The translations under genes and the position numbers were made by a program. From Ooceraea biroi (taxonomy: Eukaryota > Arthropoda > Insecta > Hymenoptera > Formicidae), in the NCBI RefSeq assembly GCF_003672135.1, contig NC_039509.1, positions 14,332,663 to 14,396,662 on the forward strand: a stretch of DNA of 64,000 bases, written 5' to 3'. Positions within the stretch are counted from its first letter, which is position 1. Every line of letters starts with the position of its first letter. Of the stretch, positions 1 to 11,874 are shown piece after piece. The notes beneath the pieces were generated by a model. The model was not told where the DNA came from. It worked only from the letters and a program-made list of their open reading frames with translations, and did not search any database.

Positions 1-3000
1 CGCTCTAGCTTAGCCGCTATATTATCCTGTTTCGCAAATTCACCAGTGTTGTTCTTCACGCAAGAGCGCTGGACTGGAAACGACATATAATCGATATTAA
101 GAGTTTTTCGCGGTATATTGCGTACTTTATCGGAATACAAATATTGGAAGATAATAATTCTTACTAAATAAATTCTAAGAACACATAAAGCTAAAAACTT
201 AAAACATGCCGAATTAATTATGAATAAGATTTCTTTAACCTTTACTTTCTTTTGTCACGACACAAGTTATTTATTTTTCCAAAATTATTTTTATTACATT
301 ACGCTCTTAAAATTGTTTATTTGCGCGATTTCTCTATCTTAATGTAAAAATAAATTTTACCGCATGCGCGCGCTTTTACATAAATACAAAGTCGCGAATA
401 AATGCAAAGGCATTACCTGTTCCTTTTCTCGATGTCTAACACGACGTAACCGTGCTTGTCTTTTTACGCAGAACAGCGTGTTCCGCTTTTGTGTCGCGTA
501 CGCCTTTCTTTACGGTATACTTGGTCGAGGTAAGGGTAACCGGGAGCCAAACTGCAACCAGGAATCGTGCCAAGATTTGACAATTCTCCCGTCGTCGGTT
601 TTGCCGGTCGCATGCCGGCCCGTTGTTTATTCGCATTCGAGGTAAGAACAATCCGCGGTTCTCGTGTTTGTTTTCGCGAGGCGAGAAGATCCGCGGTCTC
701 GAGTACTGTGTCTACAAGAGTACGAGCTCGCACCATTGCAGCAGCTACGGAGGAAAATGATGTTCGCTGCCGAGAAAGAAAGAGAGGGAGGAATGCAGTT
801 GAGACAGGCTACATCCGGGTCTCGGATGATCGACGAATTTCTTCCGTGCTGTAGTCCGAGAGAAAGGTTTGAGAGGAAGCCACAAAACTAATTTTGCAAA
901 CGAGTGCAAAGATTTAACTTTGCTAATATAACAAATACAATTAAACTAGGGAAGAGAAAATGAGAGAATAGAAGTTTCTCTAACATTAGCATGCTAAATA
1001 CAATAACGCTAAATGTGATAACAATAACGGAATAATTTTTAGAAGTTCAACATTTAATTAAATAAGATAATAATTTTCTCGCATTAATTGGTGAACGTAA
1101 TTATAGCGCGCAGATTGAATCTTCGAACGTATCGTCGCATGTTCCGTACTTTGTTACGTCCCCCACGGATCGCAGCAAAATGTAGCAAAACGCAAGAAGC
1201 TCCGTTTATGATATCTATTAGGATGTACAAGGAGCACGGAGTACATTCGCGAGACTTTATTTCTCGACACGCAGGATGGGAAATTTTATTTCCTGGCGAG
1301 AACACACGCGCGAGCATCCATCTCGTTCCCGTGGGGGATGGAAGAAAGAGAGGGGGAGGGAAGTGGGGTGCAAGCAATCGAGGCGTAAAATCGAACGGAT
1401 TCAATTTCTGTCTTGATTCGCCGACTTCATTACTCCTTTACACACAGTTAGCTATATACGTAGCCGAGCCCCTCGTACATTTGCCGCAACCCCTCTGGAC
1501 TTTGTGATCCGAGGGGCCGCTCCTCGGGGCTTCGAAAGTGAGAACGGGGTGTTGGTTGGTTGGCCGGAACGGCTTCGACGAAGCACGAGGACGACGAAGA
1601 AGTCACGATTGGAATGGAGACGTAGGTAGAGAGATAGACTCTCGGGATGAGTAGAGACGAAAGGGTGTCTATGAAGCCGGAGCGAGAGACGATGGTCGAG
1701 CCTTTCGACGTCCTGGCAGAGAAGATCTCTCTCTCTCTCTCTCTGTCCCCTCTTCTCTTTTTCTCTCTCTAATTTTCTTGCTCTCTTTCTTCCCACTCTC
1801 TTTCTCGCTCTCGTTCTCCAGAGACTGGTACTAGAAGAAAAGCGAGGGGAAACTTTTAGGTAGCCTTCGGGAGAGCTTGTCATAAACTTTTATTTCCAAG
1901 AAGATTGAAAGGAGCGGAAGGCGATTTAATGAAACGTCTCTCGTCTCCGCGTCCCGCCGAGGTCCCTGTGTGATTTTTAAGAGGTAATCGCAATGGATTG
2001 GAACGGTTCTCGAAACTCCGCCGCGCTTACAAATTGAATGCTGACGTTAACGCTGACGAATGCAACAATGCCCTCCCTCATCGTTCCATTCTCCATTTTA
2101 TTTCGACCTCTTAATTACTCGAATCTCGCGACGAGAAAGCGACGGCGTACAACTTTACGATGCACGCCGCGGCTTTCATGGAACGTCGCATTTAATTTTG
2201 CATGGAGAACGGTAATGTGGCGAATGCATTTGAGGCAAACACCAGATGAGGATCGGACGAGTACATTTTAACGTCAAACGTGTGCTAAGAATACACGCCG
2301 ATAAAATCTGGATTTTGAAACATCGTTTACCCGACGGAGTTTGGCCAGATCCGAACGTCGTTTTCTCGATAGAGTTTGGTTTTCGTGTGTTTGCCGAAGA
2401 AATTGGGAGAGAGACGATGGCGATGGAGAAGAGATAAGGAGGACGAGAGCGTAGGTACATAGGTATGCCTAGCGCAAAAGGCAAGGATATTACGGGAGAG
2501 AGAGGGGCGTGTTCGAAGTCGGAGCTTTGAAAGGGTAGAATTTCGAGAGTGCTCAAATTGGATCAGGGAACTGAAGCGAAAGCCGCGATGAGACAGTGCG
2601 ACGCAGGTGGGGTGCGAAGGGGGAAAAACGAAACGGAAGAATGGATTTAACGAAATGCGACGTTCACTTCTCCCCGAGCGTTGCAATGTTTGCAGACCCG
2701 CGGAGGAACAACAAGGGCCAAGTTATGTCACCGTACCGTAATGTATAACGTTATCCAAAGTCTCGTTGCTCCTTCCTGTGCTGCAAAAGGAAGCTAGCAG
2801 CGAGTTTCATTAAGAGTAAATTCGATTCATCTATTATTTCTCGTGTCGCACACCTACGACGCATAGCTTTCGCTAATGCAATGAATAACAGACGACGGGA
2901 TAATTTTCGTTCGCTCGAGAGGTGACGATGACGTCCCTTCGACTAATTCGACTGGCACTCGCACGACTTACGGCACTTTGCATCGGTGATTCATACAGCG

Positions 3001-3669
3001 GTACTATGTATCCTCATTCGTTATGTCGTAATCAACGTGCATATTGCGGTCCAGGACGCTTTAAACCCTATCTTCAGACATTTAAGCGCGTTCCACGAGG
3101 GTTTCTCGCGTAGCTCGTAAACGGTAGTGCCAAATCCCTAATTTCCATCGGCAAACTCGCGCCCGCGCGCCCGCTGCGACAATATGCGCGCGTTCACTAT
3201 TTGCCGTTTGATACATACATACTGCTCTCGACTACCGTCGCTATTGCTGGTGCTGCCGCGACTTCTCGCGGTGGATTCAATTCCGCTGGCCGTCGTGTCG
3301 CACCGGGGTGCACGGCGTATAAATGCAAATGAAAATGCGGTCCGACGCGGATCGGGAAACGTGACTTTTGTGCGCCATTTCGCCAGGCCAGTAACGTTGC
3401 GAACAATCGAAAACGAGGTTTAACCCGAAGAACGCACGCGCGCGTATACGTCCATTTCGGATTTGCAAGTCCGTATAGGACGGTTATCGGATCCACGTTT
3501 CTCGTTTTACCGACCATGCCCGTCCGGTCACGTGTATACGAGATTTTTTTCATTTTTCTTGTTTCTTCTAACGAGCGTTGCACGGCGCAAAATTCTGGAC
3601 GACACCGGCCGTCGGTTTGATTACTATTATTTTATTCCCCGCTTTCCCTCTGATCTTTGATTTAGTCTT
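1..3669. other. Gene-free stretch, intronic or intergenic
   Basis: I see no gene here. All open frames are short (under 145 codons), mutually overlapping and low in complexity. The stretch alternates between AT-rich DNA and CpG-rich blocks around 500-880, 1450-1900 and 3100-3430. A pyrimidine-rich tract dominated by CT repeats runs from about 1724 to 1815. GTAAG-type donor-like sites occur at about 529 and 641, but no matching acceptor or coding frame gives them meaning. The stretch could be the upstream part of the gene at 41541 or intergenic DNA. Confidence 0.6.
1724..1815. repeat. CT-rich microsatellite and pyrimidine tract
   Basis: A (CT)n run of about 20 bases starts at 1724. It continues as an imperfect CT/CTTT tract on the + strand to about 1815. 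The long minus-strand open frame here, rich in Arg, Glu and Lys, is an artefact of this tract. Confidence 0.8.
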
Positions 3670-4452
3670 ACAAGGAAAGGTTTTTAGGTGTTACACTCGG
3701 ATTTCAAACAGTTTTTGCATGCAGGTAGGGAGGTCCCCAAATAGAAGAAAAATTATAAAAGTAGCGGCCCAAATGCATATTTGCGCGCTATGTGCGCAAT
3801 TTTCGATGTTAGGTTAATTACTCAAAAATGCTATTTCCAATCGAATTCTTTACATTTTTTATTTCACCTAATGTACAACGCTTTAAAAAGAAATCAAAAC
3901 CAAAATTAAAACTGAAAGAATTAAAAACCTCCCTTGACTAGATCTTTTATGTCCTTGTTATGGATTCTGATCAAATCTATTTAAAGTCGCATACAATAAA
4001 TCACGCAGAAAGAGCAAACTACGATTTGCGCAATGTACAATTATTCCAAATTGTGTGCATTAGCAGTTGCAGTAAAAAATTAAAAAAGTTACGATGCAAA
4101 TACCATTTTTGAGCAATGGGCCTTTTATACGCACTGTGCTCGCGCGGCACGAGATTACGTTAGACGCTCGTATTTTCTAAACACACACACGCGCGCACGC
4201 ACACACATACACACACACATACAAAATTATTCAAAGCAATATAAATGTGCATTAGGTGAAATAAAAAATGTAAAGAATTCGATTGGAAATAGCATTTTTG
4301 AGTAATTAACCTAACATCGAAAATTGCGCACGTAGCGCGCAAATATGCATTTGGGCCGCTACTTTTATTTGTTTCTTCTATTTGGGGACCTCCCTACCTG
4401 CATGCAAAAAATTTTTGAAATCCGAGTGTAACACCTAAAAACCTTCCCTTGT
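3670..4452. mobile_element. Foldback / hairpin element with roughly 210-bp inverted arms
   Basis: The left arm (3670 to about 3880) reappears reverse-complemented as the right arm (about 4240 to 4452). Arms share the outer AAGGTTTTTAGGTGTTACAC and the inner GGTTAATTACTCAAAAATGC, with few mismatches and small indels. The spacer of about 360 bp has no open frame of note and holds a CA-rich microsatellite at 4180-4223. Flanking bases TAGTCTT (3663-3669) and TAGTCGA (4453-4459) agree at five of seven positions, consistent with a decayed target-site duplication. A partial copy of the right end, around AAAACCTCCCTTGACTAG, sits inside the spacer near 3926. The element is non-autonomous. I cannot assign a superfamily. 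Confidence 0.8.
4180..4223. repeat. CA/CG dinucleotide microsatellite
   Basis: An alternating purine-pyrimidine run of CA units, interrupted by CG units, lies in the spacer of the foldback element. Such tracts often vary in length between individuals. Confidence 0.85.
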
Positions 4453-5471
4453 TAGTCGAGATGAATAATCTATTATATTATTTTTATGTTTTTGCAGCTG
4501 TCACAGTTATATATTTTAAGTATTCTTAATATATTCGATTATCAATAATTTTTGACCTATTGCAGCTCTGGCTTCAGATCGTAAAAACGGACATGTCTGA
4601 AATCTTAGTCATTAATAGTTTATCAAGTTTTGTAAGAATCTAACTGTCTAGCAGCTTTACTAAGGTTCTGTTTTTTTGGAAAAGCGCCGGTATTCCAAAA
4701 TTTCGCGATAGAATTTCTTTCATGATAGGTAAACTCTCCAAGTTATAGTCGCTTCGATATTCTCGGGACGCTCTGCGGAAGTCTGATACTCTCGTCACTT
4801 CGATCCCGATTATTCATAGAGCTGTAACGGTATGAGTTATATCAAACGCGAATGCATTTGATCGCCCATAGTAATCCCACAGTCCAACGGAGCGATTGTG
4901 GGATTCGGTCTTAAACGCAGACATGCGGTGCATGTCATTTTGAAAGTGCCAACGCCAAAGCGACGAGGGCGATACACGCGGCAGTCTCATGGTGGATTTG
5001 AAGTCGAAGTGTCGAGAGCGATCGAATGATTCGTCACGACTCGATGACAGCAAAGCACTGACGAATCGATGAATGGCGCGCGAATGTGCCTCAATTAGAC
5101 GACCTGCGAGGCGAAGAGGAATTCCATGCTCAAGCGAGGAAAGCGGGTTGACGCGGTCGGCCGGTGAACACGGGGTTAATTACTTTTCGTGCGCCTCGAT
5201 GGGGTTGAAACCGCCGCGCCGGTCCGACGTTGCACGAGGGACGTGTGCGAGTGACAGCCGTCTGTTTGCTTCCTTATTGCATTATCGATGATCGTCGATG
5301 CTCGAGAAGTCGGGCCTTCCTGTCGACTCCAGAAGGAAAAGTCCTGCCGGATCCATCGGAGTAATGATTCTGACGCGACATCGCCACTGGGATTATCCGT
5401 CTCTGTTAAGATGGCTACGCCGATCCGCGATCAAAATCATCGATCCAGTTCAAATAAAGCTCGATGATTAA
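4453..5471. other. Gene-free stretch between two hairpin elements
   Basis: No supported gene. The frames at 4814-5053 (minus) and 5073-5291 (plus) are short and show no recognisable motif. The 4900-5300 part is CpG-rich. Nothing else stands out. Confidence 0.6.
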
Positions 5472-6188
5472 GGGGGGAGCCTACTTTAGAACGTTGAAAA
5501 TAAGGTATAATTTTACGAATTTTTTTGGAGAAACTATACAGCGGATCATTATAAAACTTTGATGCATTTATTAGTACATGTTTAAAGATAAAAATTATTT
5601 TTTGATTTGAATATATCGCCTGTAGAGGTCGTCCTGGAGGCATCTTAGTGCAGCCGGCATTGTAAATTGGTGAGCATTCTCCTGCCTCCAAATTTCATCC
5701 AAACTGAAAAATTGAAATATTTTCTCGTTATTTATGAATTCCCATCGTCGATGAACCTTTAATATTCATAAAAACATTAAGTTAAACAATTATTTTTGCA
5801 TGAAAAAGTTCAACAACTTTGCCTAAAAATCGTACTTTTGTGTTCTAAGCTCCACCATTTTGGCACTTTTCAACTTTTTTCTTCTCTCTTTGGTTCATCG
5901 ACGATGGGAATTCATAAATAACGAGAACATATTTCAATTTTTCAGTTTAGACGAAATTTGGAGGCAGGAGAATGCTCACCAATTTGCAATGCCGGCGACG
6001 CGGCTGCACTAAGATTTCTCCAGGACGACCTCTACAGGCGATATATTCAAATCAAAAAATAATTTTTTTTATCTTTAAACATGTACTAATAAGTACATAA
6101 AAGTTTTATAATGATCCGCTGTATAGTTTCTCCAAAAACAATTCGTAAAATATACCTTATTTTCAGCGTTCTAAAGCAGGCTCCCCCC
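5472..6188 (+). mobile_element. TTAA-flanked palindromic MITE, copy 1
   Basis: A 717-bp near-perfect hairpin is flanked on both sides by TTAA (5468-5471 and 6189-6192), and its ends read GGGGGGAGCC / GGCTCCCCCC. Left arm 5472-5757 pairs with right arm 5892-6188 around a 134-bp loop. There is no coding capacity. TTAA duplication is the hallmark of piggyBac-type transposases, so I infer cross-mobilisation by a piggyBac-like enzyme, although these termini are not the canonical piggyBac CCC ends. One arm lacks a short CG-rich insert (GACGCG or its complement, near the GCCGGC) that the other has. This gives the hairpin an orientation. The copy at 27983-28703 lies in reverse orientation. Confidence 0.9.
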
Positions 6189-8510
6189 TTAATTGCGCAG
6201 TCTCTCGTTCATCCTCTAATTGAGTTTAATTACGGTTTAATTGCTGTCTACAAAACTAGACGAAAATATCTTGAATTCCGTTGACGCGTATTTGTACGCG
6301 GGTCTGGCAGTTACGTGTATCAAAGTTAAATCTCTTAGAGTCGCGATGCACGCCGCGGAAGTGAATGACGAAAGTTTTGACCTCGGGACTTTTGTAGCTC
6401 GTTGCTTACTTTCCGCGATCTACACATCTTTGGGACCGCGTTTTATCGTAGTCAAGATACTTTCAAAACTAGTTTTTATTATGATTAATATGATAATTAA
6501 ATGCGCGCACGTTTATTTACTCCCTTCATCGAGCAGAAGATGGATTTATTACGGTGGATTTGCCGATGCGTTATGTTCGCCTTTCGCGCGCATTGATTCA
6601 TGAAAGTCTCTTCAGATCTCTCGGCTTAAGCCTCTCTTCATTCCTCGGTGCGTTGCGAACTTAATCCAAGGATCACAAAAGCGACGGGGGTTGGAAGAAC
6701 TATAATGATCTTAATGCCTAATCCCGATTCACGACTGCGTTTCCGTGTCCTCTTTGCAAATATCATTTCTGAGATTGTCTACAGGAGCAGTACGCAGGAT
6801 ATCTGTTCCTTTCCCGTTTCTTCCTTTATGCTCCAACTACTCTGCACGTTTTCCATCTTCGTGGACTGCAGTTATTCGGTCGTGCTGAATACCAATTCTG
6901 CTAATCGATAGCTGAACCGAATACATCTGCATATGTACCGCGTTAAAATATAATATTATGTACACTACGCTGCAATGTATTCTACAATTTCCATTCTATA
7001 TTATCGTACATTAATATTAATAAATAATACAATTGAATAAAATATTAACTTTAAGCTTTAAATAAATTATGAAAATTATTAAAATTATGAACTAAAGGTT
7101 TGAGATCACTACAAATTCATTAGGGCGTATATTTTTATTTCTCAGAAATAGATTATAATTTCGGAAGTTCCAGACACTCTATTGATCGAGTGATTAGATT
7201 ATGAAAGCTATTTTCAATGGAAATTAGAATTTTGGCAATGCTCGACGTCTATGCAGTGATGCTCATTGCTCGGAACCTTGTTTTTTTTACTTGGCGTCGC
7301 GACGCTACCGCATCACTTGATATTCAAAATCTTTTCGTTAACATATGTATAATAAGAATAGATGTACTATTCGCATGGATAACGATCCTCATTTGTTTCC
7401 AGTTCGGTAGCTACGTTGATTTCGCATTTCAATTATTTTTCTTTTCCTCATTATCCATCAATATTCGTGTAAAGTCGAGTTAAATACAAGTTCTGTCAGC
7501 TGAGATGGCCGCGGAAAACAAACGGAAGTTACTTCTCGGACTATCACGCTGGAAGTGGCGGATGGCACCCTCAACTCTTTGGTTCCCTTTCGCTCACTGC
7601 ACCCTCTTTCATCGTCACGGCGGGATTAACTTCCTTTGCCGCGGGAAATTAAATTATCAAGTTTTCAAGCGCAGGGGTAAGTCCGCGTGCGCGGTGTTCC
7701 GCGACCGGCGCTGAGCCGGGCCGAGCTTTAATTTGATTAATTATTTAAATCGCATGGCTCGCAAATACGTCGCCCTTACACACGCGCGGGCGTACCGTCG
7801 CATTCTTTCTCCGTCTTCTTCCGTTCTCGTTTTCTTTTGTGAACGATACCGATAGTACGCTAAACGAAGTTATCGTGTGTCGCTGATTCGCGGCCCGTCG
7901 CTTACTTTGGCACGTGTCCAACAAAGCGACTGCATGCAAATCGCCCTCTTGCCGTTTCACGCTCGTTGAAAAACGTGAATTGCACGAAAGACCACGTTGA
8001 TGAAAAATTTGATTCAATTCGTACACTCAGCAGGTCTAGATGGATAGTACACTCTTAATGGATAAGGGAAAGGTCGCTGTATATGATAAATCCATACTGA
8101 AGAACGTGTCGCATTTTTGTTATGAGATCAATTACGTTTTATCACGTTTCGCTCAAGCTGTTTGGATTGCATTGTATCCGACTGCTTTAACGACAGTAAA
8201 ATTTGTCACACAAACGCGACGTAGCTGTATCAGCCGAATATTTCATGAATACATGCATGCCGTCGAGCTGGTTCAACCTCGGGCGTTTCAAAGCTGTGAC
8301 ATCGGAATTCAGAAAGAATATGTTTTCTCAGCCAATACTCGGTCGATGTTCAGCTTTTTTATTTTACTATATTATCTATCTTTTATTAAACTCTTTTTGT
8401 ACGGATATTTTAAGATATTTAATATAACTGACAATATGTTGAGAGAGAGAAGCGTCTTGAATAAAATCCCGCTTGTTGACGAGACCGATGTTCTACATGT
8501 CTTTCTTTCA

Positions 8511-8550
8511 TATATGTGTGTATGTGTGTGTATATGTGTGTCTATGTGTT
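8511..8550. repeat. TG/TA dinucleotide microsatellite
   Basis: A run of TATGTGTG-type units extends over about 40 bp. It creates a Val/Cys/Met-rich frame on the + strand that is not a gene. Confidence 0.8.
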
Positions 8551-10550
8551 CTATAAGAATATTGCTATACTTCTAAACTGAGAGTACGCCGAATCTCCGT
8601 AAGACTTGCTTCGTAGAATCGATTGCGGCTGTCGGCTTGGGCGGGCTTAAAATAAATACGAAGATCGATATTTGGCGAGTGCTTGCCGTGTTACATTCAC
8701 GATAGTTTATTCTTATCGACAGATCGCACGGAATGGACGAATAGTAGGTTCGCCGGAAGTGCATTGGGACGAAGGTCAGTCCAGCCGTTCGGTCGTCACG
8801 AATCACAGCATGCATACTTAACGCGTTCGACTATCATTTATCATACCTTTTCGCCGAAATGCCAAGGATGAAATTGGCAATGTACGTTAAAGATTTGCGG
8901 TCACGTGTGTAAAACCTTTGTTAGAACAGATAGCGTCTGACCTCGGAGACTTTTGAGACCGATATTTAAATTACTTTATTTCCAGAATAGACAAATCTGT
9001 CGTAAGTTATGCTCTTCTTTGTTGGGCATGTTAAACCTATTCTTCTAGCTGATCGAGCCCATATTGGTTCTTCTATCACGATGACTTTTTGACTTTTTTT
9101 ATTACTTTCATCTGAATAGAAAGAAAAAAACGTGCACGACGTGGAGGACCATCTGCAACCTACTGACCGAGTTATCCACGTAACGTGGATAGTTACAATA
9201 ACGTCAAGTTATGCCGACAAACTTCCTAAGGTAAATAATGGTATTCAGCCGTGGGTCGAATATAGTCTAAGGCCACGTTTATCCTGGTAAACATTGGACC
9301 TTTAGGCGCTATCCATCACATTGAACATTGATGAATCGCTCATGCCGAAGGGGCCAACGCCACGCAGTTACGCAAGCTTAAGGGTTTTCCCAAAGCCAGG
9401 CATAGTTTGACCGAAAGTAAAAGCACCACTCGTCGGTGGATTCACGCAAGACAGCCATTGGTCGCTCATATGAAAAAGGCATCCCTTTCTCTAACCGACA
9501 TTAGGATTCCGCAAGAGGTAACTGGAATGTTTCAAACTCGTGGTACGTTTTAATAACATGTTTACGAATAGAGTTTCAGATGAATAGAATTAAATGTGTA
9601 AATGTGAAAATTCAATGTTTGATTGATCATAATTGTATGAAAATTATAATTGTATGAAAAAGATTGCATAATTTTTCGTGCATTTAAGGGATGCTTTTGT
9701 CTTTGACGGCAAAATGTGAGAACACATTTTATGTGGAGCTTTGATTTTGTGTCACGCATGGTGTTTTCACGTAACTTCTGCAACGATTCGATCTATCGTC
9801 GATTTCTCGCCAGATCACTATCGACCACGTGACATTGGCCGATTCCAATAATCACACCGGAAATTAATATCATGCTTTATCCGGAAGTATAATATATTTG
9901 GCACGATTACAAAAATATATCGTAGTCTAAATGGAGATCAGATGTAAGCCGTTACATATAGAGCGACTATATGCAATTAAGTCAATTCTCAGATCGTAGA
10001 CACAGGTAAGAATGCGGAAACGCGAGACAATCGATCAAGTAGAAAGAAGTACTGCTTGTTATCCTCGTTATTGGCGGGCGACACGAGTTTCTTCGGTAAG
10101 CGCATTGGAAATATGTCGAGTTTCACTCGACACGTTTTCAAGTGCCGCGACGTGGTGAAAGATGCGCGCACAAGTCCTACAGAAGGCGTTTCTCTAGTGG
10201 ATGATGGCTGGTATTAATACATCGATGCCTTAGACACGACTTTTATACATATACTCCATCATAATGTACATTTAATTAATATGTCACATTAATTAACTCT
10301 GCAACGCTTTTAAATAAATATTTCAATGAAGATCTCTCTTTCCTTGCCGTTGTTAATTAGAGAATCTTCCGTTACTTTTAAACTTCAATTTGCTACAATT
10401 CTAACTCAATACGTGCTATTCAAATCTCGAAATATATCGATAAAAGCACCATATTTCTTGGCTTAGCATCCATGAAAGACTCCTAAGAAAAATAGCGAAT
10501 TTTGCGATATCTAGTAATTACGCATTCGCGAGTTAGACACTTATCGCGAT

Positions 10551-10811
10551 TTGTTTCTCGTACTGATACTGACTGCAAAATGGGGCACCAAGCTACACGC
10601 CGCGAGTAGCTCCGAACGGGTAGAACGTTGTCACACGAGTTACTCCATTCTCGGTGGCGAACTAGTCCGACGCGTTGTTGGGCGCAACAGCCCGGAGCTG
10701 CCGAGCGCAATGTACAGACTCTCGGCGGGCCAGATAGTGCACGGCGCGACAAAGTCAGTACTTGGCACGACAGTTCCGAAGCTCGTGTTCAGGATGTGTC
10801 GTCACTACGGG
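10551..10811 (+). promoter_or_regulatory. Candidate 5' noncoding exon or promoter block
   Basis: A CpG-rich block ends in a good donor-type sequence, G|GTGAGT, with GT at 10812-10813. Upstream, around 10755, AGTCAGTACT contains a TCAGT initiator-like motif of the kind common at arthropod start sites. The frame through the block stays open across the donor, but its protein (Met/Arg/Ser-rich) resembles nothing I know. It could be a first exon of the gene at 41541, whose coding exon follows an acceptor and so must have an upstream exon. RNA data would be needed to decide. It may equally be an ordinary CpG-rich patch. Confidence 0.2.
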
Positions 10812-10929
10812 GTGAGTGCCTGTTCCTCCCCTCGTTCGCCTCGTTCCCCGTCTCCACGTAAGGACTGGCCGGGTATTCGGTACACCCGGTACCGGTGGGA
10901 ACGCGTATTACCATCGACGTGTCAATTGT

Positions 10930-10962
10930 CCGGAAACTTACCGGAAACTTACCGGAAACTTA
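10930..10962 (+). repeat. Three perfect 11-bp tandem repeats with an ETS-like core
   Basis: The unit CCGGAAACTTA occurs three times head to tail and is followed by a truncated CCG. Each unit carries CCGGAA, close to the ETS-factor consensus ACCGGAAGT. The array lies about 120 bp downstream of the candidate donor at 10812. A regulatory role is inferred only from motif similarity. Confidence 0.75.
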
Positions 10963-11372
10963 CCGTCCCTTCCGTAATCCTGTCCGGAACGTGCCCTGTT
11001 CCTGGAGTTTCAAGGCCGACGAAAGTTCTCCAATAATGTCTTCCGCTTGTCGACGCGCGTCGTTTCATATTGCGCGTTCGTTTCCGCTGTGCTTGGGTCA
11101 GCCGATGGAAGTCGAGACGCGAAATGAGGTCGGTCGGACGCGCGAGACCAAAAGTTGCGGGATTCCTCTGTTCCCGTATCTGTCCGGCGTCATGCGTGAC
11201 ACTCGATGCTGACCGCTTGATTTTGCCTCTATCTGTATCTGTTTTTACCTTTTAATTTCTATTTTTGTGCAACAGTGTCAGCAGTAGATCCTCAACTCGT
11301 CCAGCTGGCTTGTCAATTAGACGTTCAGAGAATTTTGAGTACCTGCATCTATTCTGAGATATGAAACGCCTA

Positions 11373-11874
11373 CACAGGTGAAAAATTTGTGTTAAATTTA
11401 ACAGATATCACATGTCCCAAACGGTCCACATAAAGTTTTGTGTTAATTTAACATAATATGGATATGTTAAATGGTGACACTAATATTATGTTAATATTTT
11501 AACCCAAAATGAATACAAACTGCGAAGTAATTTGAAATAAATTTTATGTAAAATCAACATATTTTTAATGATAAAATTAACTCGAAAACAAAATTATTTT
11601 TACATACATCTTTACTCTCAGCATAGTTTTCTGTAAAGTTTAACAGATAAAACTTGTCACTAATAATACGGAACATATCTATTGTGTAAAATTAAAAATA
11701 GGTGCACAATGTGTAATTTTTACACTTTGTTTTAGTTGTTTTAAAAATTTAACACTTGAGTTGAATTAACACAACAGCAACATGTTAAATTAACACATGA
11801 ATGTGTTAAATATTTAACACAAAAATGTTAACCGGCATATTTTTTAACAAGAAAACACAAATTTTCCAACTGTG
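11373..11874. mobile_element. TACAC-ended MITE, copy 1
   Basis: The 502-bp element is flanked by TA at 11371-11372 and 11875-11876. Its ends form an inverted repeat: the left end reads CACAGGTGAAAAATTTGTG, and the right end read on the opposite strand is CACAGTTGGAAAATTTGTG. The interior is very AT-rich, with many GTTAAATTTAACAC-like palindromes, and carries the landmark CATGTCCCAAACGGTCCA near 11412. The same end and landmark structure recurs at 45983-46650. No coding capacity. The TA duplication points to a Tc1/mariner-type mobilising enzyme. Confidence 0.75.

Larger units (their letters stand above)
6189..11372. other. Gene-free stretch
   Basis: No gene is supported. Short frames at 6241-6603, 7217-7483 and 8040-8576 have hydrophobic, AT-driven composition and no family motif. 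A TG microsatellite lies at about 8511-8550. The 9000-9560 block has balanced composition and unusually few repeats but is closed in all six frames. I compared it mentally with rRNA and ribosomal-protein sequences without a match. The 10551-11210 part is CpG-rich and is described separately. Confidence 0.55.

Noticed and set aside
9000..9560. Balanced-composition block that looked like an RNA gene or processed pseudogene
   Set aside because: All six frames are closed by stops, and I could not match it to 18S, 5.8S or 28S rRNA or a ribosomal protein. No function can be supported without a search.
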